Shown here: positions 43,601 to 52,392 of the stretch, piece after piece
Layout of the letters: the number at the start of each line of letters is the position of its first letter
How positions within the stretch are numbered: the first letter of the stretch is position 1
Source: Streptomyces ambofaciens ATCC 23877
GTDB taxonomy: Bacteria > Actinomycetota > Actinomycetes > Streptomycetales > Streptomycetaceae
Direction: 5' to 3'
NCBI RefSeq assembly: GCF_001267885.1
Contig: NZ_CP012382.1
Location: forward strand, 496,001-560,000
Length of the DNA stretch: 64,000 bases
Program-made: the position numbers and the translations under genes
The notes under the pieces: generated by a model
The model's database searches: none
The model's input: the letters and a program-made list of their open reading frames with translations, nothing else
What the model was told of the DNA's origin: nothing

Positions 43601-43623
43601 CACGCCGCCCCGCCGGGGGGACG

Positions 43624-43660
43624 GCGGGACCGGCGGCCGACGTGCGGCCGCCGGTCCCGC
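43624..43660 (-). terminator. Hairpin terminator of the helveticin J-like gene
   Basis: A perfect 16-bp GC-rich stem (43624-43639 with 43645-43660) closes the loop ACGTG, five bases after the stop codon of the minus-strand gene ending at 43666. Confidence 0.85.
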
Positions 43661-43665
43661 ACTCC

Positions 43666-44655
43666 TCAGACCAGCGCCTTCTTGTAGAAGATGCTGGAGC
43701 GCCGGTCGCCCTCCACACCGGTGGCGAAGCCGATGAAGAGCCGGGCCTCACCGGCGTCGGTGCGGTAGACCGCCAGGCCCTCGGGCTCGCGGTGGTGGAG
43801 GGTGGAGCCGGCCTTGGTGAGGACGGGATCCTGCTTCACCGTGCCCGTGTTGATGTCGATGCTGGTGATGTAGGAGTTGCCGTCACCGGTGGGTGTGCCG
43901 TTGCCCGGGTACGCGTCGCCGGTCAGGTAGTACATGTACGAGCCGTAGAGGGTGTAGCCCTGGGGCGTGCCGGGGATCGCCGGCTGCTTGAAGTCGACCA
44001 GCGGCGTACCGAAGTCGCGCGTCGTGAAGGCGGAGAGCGGGTACACGGCGATGCGCTTGCCGCCGCTGCTCTGGTAGCGCACGATCATGCGCTGGTGGAC
44101 CGGATCGACTGAGCAGGTGTACTCCGTGGCGCCCGGGATCGGCCGGTAGGCGGCCGAGCCGGCCGGCGAGCTCAGGGTGGTGCCGCCCACGTAGTCGATG
44201 GGGGCGAGGGCGGTGCCGTAGCCGCCGGTGTTGGCGGCGCACTCGATCCACAGCTCGGTGCCGGAACCGCTCGGCAGCGCCGCGAAGGCGACGCCGTGAC
44301 CGAAGCCGTCGAGGTGCATGTACGAGAGGTAGTTCCCGTCGAAGTCCATCTTGTTGATGCACAGGTCACCGGCCGACTCGGAGCTTCCGGTCCGCTTGGT
44401 CGCCACGAAGAGGAACTTGTTCACCCAGTCGAACGCGAAGCTCTGCTGGACCCGTGCACCGTGCGTGTTCTTCGAGCGGAACAGGTCGTACGACGGCTCC
44501 GTGAGCTCGAACCGCTGGGTGGCGGGCACGGCGGCGGAGGCGGTCTGCGCGCCGAGCCCGAGCCCGAGCGCGGCGAGCGAGGCGCCGGCGCCGGCGCCGG
44601 TGCGTAGGAGGCCGCGGCGGGAGAGGGAGAGGGGGGAGCCGGGAGTGCGGTCCAT
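43666..44655 (-). CDS. Tat-exported helveticin J-like secreted protein
   Basis: The 329-residue protein begins with a Tat signal: SRRGLLRTGAGAGASLAALG, then ASA near residue 42. The mature part (QRFELTEPSYDLFRS, QQSFAFDWVNKFLFVATK, HREPEGLAVYR, RRSSIFYKKALV) resembles a family often annotated as helveticin J-type class III bacteriocin or teichoic-acid-related protein. The fold looks like a beta-propeller. Bacteriocin activity in Streptomyces is unproven. ATG 44655 lacks a clear ribosome site; ATG 44706 is an alternative. It is followed by a strong terminator. Confidence 0.75.
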   Translation of the reverse strand: MDRTPGSPLSLSRRGLLRTGAGAGASLAALGLGLGAQTASAAVPATQRFELTEPSYDLFRSKNTHGARVQQSFAFDWVNKFLFVATKRTGSSESAGDLCINKMDFDGNYLSYMHLDGFGHGVAFAALPSGSGTELWIECAANTGGYGTALAPIDYVGGTTLSSPAGSAAYRPIPGATEYTCSVDPVHQRMIVRYQSSGGKRIAVYPLSAFTTRDFGTPLVDFKQPAIPGTPQGYTLYGSYMYYLTGDAYPGNGTPTGDGNSYITSIDINTGTVKQDPVLTKAGSTLHHREPEGLAVYRTDAGEARLFIGFATGVEGDRRSSIFYKKALV

Positions 44656-44820
44656 GGGGGGATTCCAGAGGCATGAGCGGTGGATGGGACAAGTGATGCT
44701 ATCCACCGCTCGGGTCGCGCGACGGGCGGGTCTCCGGGGGCAGTTGGGGGCCGATCGCCGCTGTCGTCGCGGGCCGCACGTGCTCCCGGCCCGGGGCGTC
44801 CGCCCGGGCCGCCTCCTCGG

Positions 44821-45172
44821 CTACTCGGCCTGAAGGGCCTTCAGCGCGTCCTCGACCCGGTCGAGGGTGTAGTGGGCGTCGGTGGGGCGGGCAGCTGCTT
44901 GTTGAGCGAGGTGGCTCGGAGGTCCTTCATAAAGGCGTTCACCTCGCTACGCAGGTTGGAGTCCAGGAAGAGGACGTCGGCGTCGCCGACCGCGGAGGCC
45001 AGCTTCTCGTGCGAGAGAACGGCCTCCGGCTCCTGGCGCACTCGGGGGTACGGACGCTGCGGCGCTGACGTACTTCGAGCAGCAGGGGGGCGTCTGCGTG
45101 CCCCAGTCGTTGCAGGAAGGACTCGCCGTTGAAGCCATAGACGCCGACTGTCACTATTCTGATCGCCGGCAT
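44821..45172 (-). pseudogene. Degenerate chimera: DUF488-like N-terminus with an unrelated C-terminal remnant
   Basis: ATG 45172 opens a frame starting MPAIRIVTVGVYGFNGESFL, then LLLEVRQRRSVR, like the N-terminus of DUF488 proteins. After about 45 codons the similarity ends. A shifted frame gives EPEAVLSHEKLASAVGDADV, then FLDSNLRSEVNAFMKDLR, and a further shift gives HYTLDRVEDALKALQAE before TAG 44821. The second part resembles the C-terminus of a periplasmic-binding or similar protein but is not confidently assigned. Two frame changes and one loss of sequence indicate a decayed or fused gene. Confidence 0.5.
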
Positions 45173-45186
45173 CACCCACCTGCCTG

Positions 45187-45217
45187 CTGCTCGTGCCGGT
45201 TCAACCGGCACGAGCAG
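45187..45217 (-). terminator. Perfect 15-bp hairpin downstream of the ridA-like gene
   Basis: Arms 45187-45201 and 45203-45217 are exact inverted repeats (CTGCTCGTGCCGGTT), separated by one base, 19 bases after the stop of the minus-strand RidA gene. It would end that transcript and insulate it from the pseudogene beyond. Confidence 0.8.
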
Positions 45218-45236
45218 GTGAGACGGCAAGGTCGCA

Positions 45237-45638
45237 TCACGCGACGGCGGTCCCCTCGAGCTCGACCATCTGGCCGGGGATCGCCAGCCGTGTCACCCCG
45301 AGCATCGTGGTAGTCGGTGCCACCCCGGCGGCGCCCAATCGCGACGCCAACACGCCGTAGTGCGGGAAGAGCAGATCGACGTCAGTGGTGTAGACGTTGA
45401 GCCGGACGAGGTTCGCGAGGGACATGCCTGCCTCGCCGAGCACGGCCTCCAGGTTGTCGAGGCTCAGCGCCAACTGTGCGGCCATGTCGCCGTCATGCTG
45501 TGGCTTCCCTTCGCCGCTCATCGCGGTCTGCCCGGAGCAGTACAGAGTCCGGGTGTGCCCAGAGACGATCTCCCCCTGGTTGAATCCCATCTCCACCGAC
45601 CACGTCACCGGGTTGACTGCCGTTCTTTTCACTGCCAC
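45237..45638 (-). CDS. RidA-family (YjgF) protein
   Basis: The 133-residue product starts at GTG 45638, with GGAG five bases upstream; the frame extends further but without a site. RidA proteins are trimeric enamine/imine deaminases that clear reactive 2-aminoacrylate, and some relatives act in catabolic pathways. Landmarks are YCSGQTAMSGEGKP (near 34), LANLVRLNVYTTDVD, and near the C-terminus LAIPGQMVELEGTAVA, where the family's Arg is replaced by Gly-Gln-Met. The loss of the usual RxxLPxxxxVE arginine suggests a non-canonical member. It ends at a perfect hairpin. Confidence 0.85.
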   Translation of the reverse strand: MAVKRTAVNPVTWSVEMGFNQGEIVSGHTRTLYCSGQTAMSGEGKPQHDGDMAAQLALSLDNLEAVLGEAGMSLANLVRLNVYTTDVDLLFPHYGVLASRLGAAGVAPTTTMLGVTRLAIPGQMVELEGTAVA

Positions 45639-45903
45639 TTCAGCTCCATTCGAATACGGGGAATACGTACGTCCATGGGCGCGGTAGCCGCCATCGTTGA
45701 CGTCGGTGCTCACGAGCCTTCCAACAAATCACGACACCCTTGGTCATGTATGCGATGAGGTTCTCGTAGCGCGCCGATCGGCTGGTCTCGCTGCTGCGTC
45801 AGCATGGTCGGCTGACTGCGGACCCGTCGGCCCGCGAGCTGGAGTTGACCGGTTTCCAGGCTGAGCTCACCGGACAAGCGGTGTGCTTTCCTCCCGCATG
45901 GGT

Positions 45904-47385
45904 TCACTGGTCGACGCGCTCGGCCGCGTTCTTCGGGAGCGCGAGCATCACGAGTCCCGCCACGAGGTAGAGCACCGCGGTGACGACGAGGACGATGGTG
46001 AGCGCGTGACCGTAGTCGGCCAGTCCTGGTGCGCCAGTCGTCGATCCGGTGACCGCGGCGAAGAAGATCGTTCCGAGCACGGCGATGCCGATGGAGCCGC
46101 CGATCTGGTTGACGGTGGAGAGGACGCCGCCCGCCGCGCCCGCATTGCGTCCGGGGATACCGGCGAGCACGACGTTGACGAGAACGGGTGCGGCGAGGCC
46201 GAGTCCGAGGCCGCCGATGAACAGGCCGAGCGCGAGGAGCCAGAATCCGGGGTCGCTGCCGTCCCTGATGACGGCCAAGAGCACGAGCTGAGATGCCGCG
46301 ATGGTGAGCGAGCCGATGACCAGCAGGGCTCTGCCCGCCTTGGCGGCGAGAGCGACGCCGAGACCTGAGGTGATGATCGAGCCGAGGGCATAGGGCAGGA
46401 TCACCAAACCGGTCTCCCACGCGGTCCGGCCGGTGCCAAGCTGAAGGTAGACCGACAGGGTGAGGAAGAACGATCCGATACCGCCAAAGAAGAGCACGGA
46501 TGCGCTCAGACCGATGGCGAAAGCGCGGATTCTGAGCAGGGCCGGGTCGAAGACGGGTTCGCCCCCACGGCCGGCGAGGCTGCGCTCGTATGCGAGGAAG
46601 ATCGTGAGCAGGATGATTCCGGCCGCCAGGAGAGCGTAGCTGGCCGCGGTCCACCCCCATGTCTCGGTCTGGATGATCGGCAGCATGAGGAGCAGGATGC
46701 CCGAGGCCGCCAGTAGGGCACCCACGAGGTCCAGTCGCGCGGCAGAGGCGGAACGGGACTCCGGCAAGACCCTCGCCCCGACGACGAGGGCGAGGATCGA
46801 GATGGGGACGTTGATCCAGAAGATGGTGCGCCACCCAAGATCAAACAGGTCGGCCTCGACAAGGAGTCCGCCCAGCAGTGGGCCTGCGACCGAGGCGAGC
46901 CCCTGGACGGCCCCGTAGGCGCCGAATGCCTTGGCGCGCTCTGCCGGGGCGAACGATGCTCGAATTACGCCGAACACCTGCGGGACCATGATCCCCGCAG
47001 TCAGTCCTTGCGCGGCGCGCATGCCGATGAGCATTCCCGGAGTGACGGCGAGCGCGCAGAGCGCGGAGGTGACCATGAACCCGACCAGGCCGATCATGAA
47101 CAGCCGCTTGCGGCCGAACTGGTCACCGAACCGTCCGCCAGTGATCAGTCCCGCGCCCAGGGCGAGGGTGTAGGCAGCGATCGTCCATTGGATCTGAGCG
47201 TCCCCGGCTCCCATGTCGCGGGCAATCGCAGGGGCCGCGACAGTGACGATCGTCGCGTCGACGAGGTCCATGAAGGAGCCGAACAACACGACCAGGAGCG
47301 CCACGTTCGCGCCTGCGCCGGAGATAGGTGCTGGGTGAGCGTCGGGGGCGCGTTTGCCCTCTCGGGATGTCTGTGGAGCGGTCAT
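45904..47385 (-). CDS. MFS drug exporter (DHA2, EmrB/QacA type)
   Basis: A 493-residue transporter with about 14 membrane segments. Motif A variant GGRFGDQFGRKRLFM lies near residue 78, and LFGSFMDLVDATIVTVAAPA in the first span is typical of the DHA2 family of proton-driven drug exporters. ATG 47385 is chosen because a TATAAC box (minus strand, 47402-47407) would place transcription downstream of the alternative ATG 47415. It diverges from a WYL-type regulator, a common arrangement for inducible exporters. The substrate is unknown. Confidence 0.87.
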   Translation of the reverse strand: MTAPQTSREGKRAPDAHPAPISGAGANVALLVVLFGSFMDLVDATIVTVAAPAIARDMGAGDAQIQWTIAAYTLALGAGLITGGRFGDQFGRKRLFMIGLVGFMVTSALCALAVTPGMLIGMRAAQGLTAGIMVPQVFGVIRASFAPAERAKAFGAYGAVQGLASVAGPLLGGLLVEADLFDLGWRTIFWINVPISILALVVGARVLPESRSASAARLDLVGALLAASGILLLMLPIIQTETWGWTAASYALLAAGIILLTIFLAYERSLAGRGGEPVFDPALLRIRAFAIGLSASVLFFGGIGSFFLTLSVYLQLGTGRTAWETGLVILPYALGSIITSGLGVALAAKAGRALLVIGSLTIAASQLVLLAVIRDGSDPGFWLLALGLFIGGLGLGLAAPVLVNVVLAGIPGRNAGAAGGVLSTVNQIGGSIGIAVLGTIFFAAVTGSTTGAPGLADYGHALTIVLVVTAVLYLVAGLVMLALPKNAAERVDQ

Positions 47386-47399
47386 ACCGGCCAGGGTCA

Positions 47400-47421
47400 C
47401 AGTTATAGTTGCCATTGAATG
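47400..47421. promoter_or_regulatory. Overlapping divergent -10 boxes for the exporter and its regulator
   Basis: An AT-rich patch contains TATAGT on the plus strand (47404-47409) and TATAAC on the minus strand (47402-47407). The two would compete for polymerase, coupling the exporter and the regulator. No clear -35 boxes are seen. Confidence 0.4.
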
Positions 47422-47445
47422 ACCGCTTTCCCGGAGGGCGGGAGC

Positions 47446-48417
47446 ATGGCTGTGACCTCCGCACGGACGCTCAGGCTGCTGTCGATCCTCGGTATCGGCG
47501 CCACCCTGACCGCCGAGGAGCTCGCCGAAAGGCTCGGAGTCTCCCTTCGGACCGTGCGACGCGACATCGACACGCTCAGAGAGCTCGGGTACGAGATCGA
47601 GGCCGTGCGCGGGGTGGGCGGAGGCTACCGGCTCGGCCGCGCCACCCGCTTGCCGCCGGTCGTCTTCGACGAGGACCAAGCAGTCGCGGCGGCCGTCGCG
47701 CTCCAGACCGTCCCCACGATCCTCTCCGGCATCCGCGAGAACTCGGCACGCGCCCTCGCCACGTTGCAGCAAGCGATGCCAGCCCGCAGCCGCATCCACA
47801 CCGAGTCGTTCAGCGTCTCCGCAGCGCGCAACTACTGGGAATTCCCCGCAGCACCGATCGATGCCGAGATCATCCGCGTAGTCGGCGGCGCGATCAACCG
47901 ACAGCACGTCGTTTGCGTGGACTACACCGGCGAGGACGAACCGGCGACGCTCACGCTGGAACCGCACGACCTCGTCGTGTGGGCGGCACGGTGGTACCTC
48001 GTCGCGTTCGAACCGGACACGGACCGATGGCGCGCGATGCGCGTCGACCGCCTCGAACCACGCATGCCCACGGGGAGAACCTTCGACCGCCGCGACGTCC
48101 CGCACGGCGATCCGGTCGCATTCGTCATGAGCACGCACGACCGCGGCGACACCTTGACGGAATGGCCATGTTGCGGGTCGGCGCTCGTCGCACTACCTGC
48201 GCCCATTGTCGCCCGGTTCGCCCCCGGCGGGTCGACGGTCGAGCACGACACCGACTCCAGCTGCCGACTCACGCTCGGTGCCTGGTCATGGGCAGGGCTG
48301 GCAGGACTGCTCCTGACTTTCGACGCTGACATCACAGACATCGAACCGGCAGAGCTCAGGCAGGCACTACGCTCCCTGCGCACCCGCATCGACGAAGGAC
48401 TCAGGCGTGCTACGTGA
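47446..48417 (+). CDS. YafY-type WYL-domain transcriptional regulator
   Basis: ATG 47446 follows GGAGG by eight bases; an upstream ATG at 47419 lies almost on the -10 box. The 323-residue protein has an N-terminal HTH (LTAEELAERLGVSLRTVRRD, residues 20-39) and wing (GGGYRLG). A WYL domain contains HVVCVDYTGED and WAARWYLVAFEPDTDRWR. WYL domains bind ligands such as nucleic acid fragments in many regulators. It most likely controls the divergent exporter. Confidence 0.87.
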   Translation: MAVTSARTLRLLSILGIGATLTAEELAERLGVSLRTVRRDIDTLRELGYEIEAVRGVGGGYRLGRATRLPPVVFDEDQAVAAAVALQTVPTILSGIRENSARALATLQQAMPARSRIHTESFSVSAARNYWEFPAAPIDAEIIRVVGGAINRQHVVCVDYTGEDEPATLTLEPHDLVVWAARWYLVAFEPDTDRWRAMRVDRLEPRMPTGRTFDRRDVPHGDPVAFVMSTHDRGDTLTEWPCCGSALVALPAPIVARFAPGGSTVEHDTDSSCRLTLGAWSWAGLAGLLLTFDADITDIEPAELRQALRSLRTRIDEGLRRAT

Positions 48418-48442
48418 GTTCACTCGGATGTGCTGAGGCCGG

Positions 48443-48640
48443 GACCAGGCCCGCAACCGGAGGAAACGCGGCTCGCTCGGCGGCCGGCCGCCGAAGTTCG
48501 ACCCGATTGACTACCGCGAGCGGTACGCGGTCGAGTGCGGGAATAACCGCCTCAAAGGACACCGGGCCGTAGCCACGCGATATGACAAGCTCGCGGTCCG
48601 TTACGAGTCGACCGTCCTCGTCGCCGCCATCACAACGAGT
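48443..48640 (+). pseudogene. IS5-type transposase C-terminal remnant
   Basis: The frame reads RKRGSLGGRPPKFD, then DYRERYAVECGNNRLKGHRA and VATRYDKLAVRYESTVLVAA. This is the C-terminal third of an IS5-family DDE transposase, where E in AVECGNN fits the catalytic Glu position. The 5' part and the true C-terminal end are absent. No ORF start exists, so it is a relic between the WYL regulator and the SRPBCC gene. Confidence 0.7.
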
Positions 48641-48667
48641 GGCTGTGGCATCCCTCGAAACAGTAGC

Positions 48668-49198
48668 TTAAAAGCCTTCCTCGGCCAGCGACTTGATGCC
48701 GCGAAGGGTGGCTTCCATCCCGGCGCGCAGTTCCCTCAGCCGGAAGGCAATGATCTCCTCCTCCCGGTCCGGCCAGCGCTCGAGGGCCAGGGTGACGCCG
48801 CTGCGGCCCGGCCCGATGAGGGCTGACTGCCGCAGCCGGGTGCCACCGCCCTCGGCCTGAAGTTCGTAGCGCCAGGACGCCATGGATTTGGCCGGATCCA
48901 GCGTCGGTTCTCCATACCGGCCATCCGCATCCGTGACGGCCCAGGCGAAAACCTGATGCTCATCCAGCTCGACTACATGGGAGACGGTCCGCCACTCGCC
49001 GAGTTGCTGGTGATGGTTGTAGCCCTCGAAGCACGCCCCCACCAAGGGCCCGTTCGCACCATCCAGCCATTCGACACGCTGCAACTCCGGGCTGAGACGG
49101 GCAGGCAGACGAATGTCGGTCACCAGTTCCCAGACCCGCGGCACGACTGCCTCGACATGAACATCGCAGTGCACGCTCGGACCATCAGCAAATCGCAA
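48668..49198 (-). CDS. SRPBCC-family (polyketide cyclase/START-like) protein
   Basis: The 176-residue product starts at TTG 49198, preceded by AAGGGGGG. It has the helix-grip pattern: HCDVHVEAVVPRVWELVTDI near the start, EWRTVSHVVELDEHQVFAWA in the middle, and the long C-terminal helix EEEIIAFRLRELRAGMEATL. Members bind hydrophobic ligands or act as cyclases; no ligand is suggested by context. The upstream region now abuts an IS701-like relic, which may have altered its promoter. Confidence 0.82.
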   Translation of the reverse strand: MRFADGPSVHCDVHVEAVVPRVWELVTDIRLPARLSPELQRVEWLDGANGPLVGACFEGYNHHQQLGEWRTVSHVVELDEHQVFAWAVTDADGRYGEPTLDPAKSMASWRYELQAEGGGTRLRQSALIGPGRSGVTLALERWPDREEEIIAFRLRELRAGMEATLRGIKSLAEEGF

Positions 49199-49277
49199 GT
49201 CGCCCCCCTTTGACGTCAGATTCCCTGATCATTCACGACCTTGATCCACTTTGGCAACAGGCCCTGGTAGGGCTTGG

Positions 49278-50661
49278 TCAGGTTCGTATGGGTGTGGGTA
49301 TGTCGCGGTGGCAGGTGGGGCAGGCGCCGACCCAGGTGGCGAGGAACGTCTGGAGCTCGCCGACAACTTGGTCGAGGCTCAGGCCTGCGCCGTGTCTTTT
49401 GGGTGACGGGCCAGTCGTTGCAGGGTGCACAAGGCGTGGGCGACGGAGACGAGGGTGGCGTGATGGTGCCAGCCGGCTCAGGTGCGGCCCTCGAAGTGGG
49501 CCAGGCCCAGGGCCTGTTGCATCTCGCGGTAGTCGTGTTCGATGCGCCAGCGGAGCTTGGCCAGCCGCACCAGGGTGGCCAGCGGCATGCCGGAGGGCGG
49601 GTTTCGACAGCCAGAACTGCACCGGTTCCGGCTCGGTGGCCGGCCATTCGGCCAGCAGCCACCGCTCGGGTAGTCCCGGATCGTCGACGGCCTTGCGGAC
49701 ACCGCGTCCGGCCGGGCGGATGCGCAGGGCGACGAACCGCGAGTACCTGCGCTTGAAGCCACTGCGCCCCTTGCCCGGCCGGGATCCTTCCCGCCAGGAC
49801 ACCGGCCGGGCTGCCGTCCGGCCGGCCGCGATGACCAGGTCCTTCACGGTCCGCGCAGGCTCGGGGTACTGCGTCTTCGGCGGGCGCCGGGTGCCCGCAT
49901 GGACCGGTTGGACGGGCCGGGCATCGGCCGGATGCGCGGTGTGACGGCCGGAGACACCGACCGCATAAGGCAGGTCCCGTTCCTCCAGACCGAGACGGAA
50001 GGCGGCGGCATCGCCGTAGCCGGCGTCCGCGATTACCAGCAGGATGTCGATGCCCCACGAGAGGGTCTCGTCGATCATGTCTGAAGCGAGCTGCCACTTC
50101 TCCACGTGCCCGACCTGGTCGGGGATGCCGCAGCGGATGCGGCGGGTGACCTTGGCCGGGTCCGCCTGCGGGGAGGCCGCCTGCGGGGAGGCCGGATCCC
50201 AGGAGGCCGGCAGGAACAGTCGCCAGTCGATCGCGGCCGAGGCGTGATCGGTGGCCAGGTGCACGGAGACGCCGACCTGACAGTTGGTGACCTTGTCCGC
50301 GGTGCCGGTGTACTGCCGGGCCACGCATGCCGAGGCGTCTCCATCCTTCAGGAACCCGGTGTCGTCGGCGATCAGCGCTTCCGGGCCGATCGCCTCGTGC
50401 ATCCGCCAGGCCAGCCGGGCCGCACATGCGCCGAATCCCATGGGCTGGAGGTGATGAAGTGGGCCAGCGCCTGCCGGTTGCCGTCCCCTCCGAGGCGGGC
50501 CGCCATCGGCTCCGCCGACCTGCGCCGCCCGTCCAGCAGCAGCCCGCGCACATACGCCTGCCCCCCAACCGCCGCTGATCAGCACGGAAGAACCCGTCGA
50601 ACAACTCTGCAGCGAACGCCTCCAAGTCCTCCCGGACTCCGGCCAACTCCTCAGGTGTCAC
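49278..50661 (-). pseudogene. Frameshifted IS701-type transposase
   Basis: Similarity to IS701-family DDE transposases runs through several frames. It starts at GTG 50661 with EELAGVREDLEAFAAELFDG, shifts to YVRGLLLDGRRRSAEPMAAR and HFITSSPWDSAHVR, then to WRMHEAIGPEALIADDTGFL and DKVTNCQVGVSVHLA (catalytic-region Asp residues present). It shifts again to LRWRIEHDYREMQQALGLAH, ending at a premature TGA. The C-terminus FLATWVGACPTCHRDIP resumes in another frame. At least three frameshifts and one stop make it inactive. No terminal repeats were identified. Confidence 0.75.
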
Positions 50662-50670
50662 ACCAGCACA

Positions 50671-51184
50671 ACGACCGTCCACGAGCAAACGGACAAATAC
50701 CTGCCCATCGCCGGTGGGAAGTTCTGCTACCTGGCGACCGTCATCGACCTCGCATCGCGCCGTCTGGCCGGATGGGCGATCGCCGACCACATGCGCGCGG
50801 ACCTGGTGACCGACGCCCTGGCCGCAGCGATCCGCCCCCGCGGCAGACCTCGCCGGATCGATCATGCACACCGACCACGGAGCTCAGTACACGAGCAGGG
50901 CCTTCGCCGAAGCCTACAGGTCAGCGCGGGTTCAGCGAAGCATCAGCGCGGTCGGGTCCAGCGCGGACAACGCACTCGCCGAGTCCTTCGACGCGACCTT
51001 CAAACGCGAGACCCCGCAAGGACGAAAGAGCTGGCCAACCGAGCGCGAGGCCCGACTCGACGCCTTCGGACGGCTCCACCGCTACAACACCCGCCGCCGA
51101 CACTCCCGCCTCGGACAACGATCACCGATCGCCTTCGAGAACGCCCTCCAACTCACACCAACTACGCCGGCCCAAGCCGCATAA
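50671..51184 (+). pseudogene. IS3-type transposase (OrfB) remnant
   Basis: The integrase core is split over two frames. At 50671-50840 it reads DKYLPIAGGKFCYLATVIDL, then ADHMRADLVTDALAAAIR. From about 50850 it reads SIMHTDHGAQYTSRAFAEAY, then ADNALAESFDATFKRE and YNTRRRHSRLGQRSPIAFE. One frameshift separates them, and the N-terminal half with the first catalytic Asp is missing. It directly abuts the 5' end of the IS701-type relic, so one inserted in or next to the other. Confidence 0.75.
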
Positions 51185-51293
51185 CCCGTGTCCAAGATTC
51201 GGAGTCAAGGCCCGTCCCCACCCGAGACCGCACCAACGACCGAGCCGGCCAGCAGTCACGGCAAGCACCGTTGCAGTACTAGGCTCCGGTCGC

Positions 51294-52241
51294 ATGCAGG
51301 TGGTTGCGGTTCTCGCGCTCGACGGGGTGTCGGCCTTCGACTTGGCCATTCCCTGCCAGGTGTTCGCGTTCGCCGCCCGGGACAACGGGACACCGGCCTA
51401 CGAGGTGCGGGTGTGCGCCGACCGGGCCCTTTCGGCGATGGCCGGCCCGGCACAGCCGTTCAGCATCTCCGCCCCGTACGGCTGGGACGACGTCCTCGAC
51501 GCGGCCACCGTCGTAGTGCCCGGCATCCCCCACGACAGCGTCCCCGATCCGCGGGCCGTCCGGTTGCTGAGGGAGGCGGCGGCCCGCGGGGCGCGCATCG
51601 CCTCCATCTGCACCGGTGCCTTCGCCCTCGGCCACGCCGGACTCCTGGAGGGCCGCCGCGCGACCACCCACTGGCGATTCGCGGACCGCCTGGCCGAACG
51701 CTTCCCCGGCGCCCGCGTCGACCCGTCCGTGCTCTACGTCGACGAGGGCCAGGTGCTGACCTCGGCCGGGATCGCCGCCGGCCTCGACCTGTGCCTGCAC
51801 ATGGTCCGCCGCGACCACGGCGCGGCGGCCGCCGCGGCGGTCGCGCGCCTGTTGGTGATGCCGCCACAACGGACCGGCGGCCAGGCCCAGTTCATCGAGT
51901 ACCGGGCGCCCGAGGACGATTCGGCCGACCTCGGTGACACCTTGCAGTGGATGCGCGGCAAGCTGAACGAGCCGCTCAGCCTCGCCGACATCGCCGCGCA
52001 CGCGATGATGAGCCGCCGCAGCCTGTCCCGGCACTTCCGCGCCCAGACCGGCACGACCCCGCTGCGCTGGCTGCTCGCCCAGCGCGTGCAGCACGCCAGG
52101 GAACTCCTGGAGACGACCGCGCTGCCGCTGACGAGGGTGGCCGACGCGACCGGCTTCGGCTCCGTCGAGGCGCTGCGCCACCACTTCACCCGGCAGGTCG
52201 GCACGACCCCGTCCGCGTACCGGGACGCCTTCCGCATGTGA
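51294..52241 (+). CDS. GlxA-type AraC-family regulator
   Basis: A 315-residue protein starting at ATG 51294. Residues 1-190 form a DJ-1/PfpI-like domain with the nucleophile-elbow segment IASICTGAFALGHAGLLEG (Cys about 105). Residues 215-312 form an AraC DNA-binding domain (LADIAAHAMMSRRSLSRHFR and VADATGFGSVEALRHHF). GlxA regulators control catabolic and stress genes in actinobacteria. It is followed in the same direction by three stand-alone DJ-1/PfpI proteins of the same superfamily as its sensor domain, suggesting a common ligand class. Confidence 0.88.
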   Translation: MQVVAVLALDGVSAFDLAIPCQVFAFAARDNGTPAYEVRVCADRALSAMAGPAQPFSISAPYGWDDVLDAATVVVPGIPHDSVPDPRAVRLLREAAARGARIASICTGAFALGHAGLLEGRRATTHWRFADRLAERFPGARVDPSVLYVDEGQVLTSAGIAAGLDLCLHMVRRDHGAAAAAAVARLLVMPPQRTGGQAQFIEYRAPEDDSADLGDTLQWMRGKLNEPLSLADIAAHAMMSRRSLSRHFRAQTGTTPLRWLLAQRVQHARELLETTALPLTRVADATGFGSVEALRHHFTRQVGTTPSAYRDAFRM

Positions 52242-52392
52242 GCCGTGAGGCGAGCCTCGGGGGCTGGCCGCATGTTGCGCATGATCGGCCCGCACGCCGG
52301 TGCCGTCGGTCACCGGCCGTCGGAAGACTGAACGCGTTCCCGCTTCCGCCGGCCGCCGGACACCGCGCTGCCACGTCCACCCGGAGACGCCC

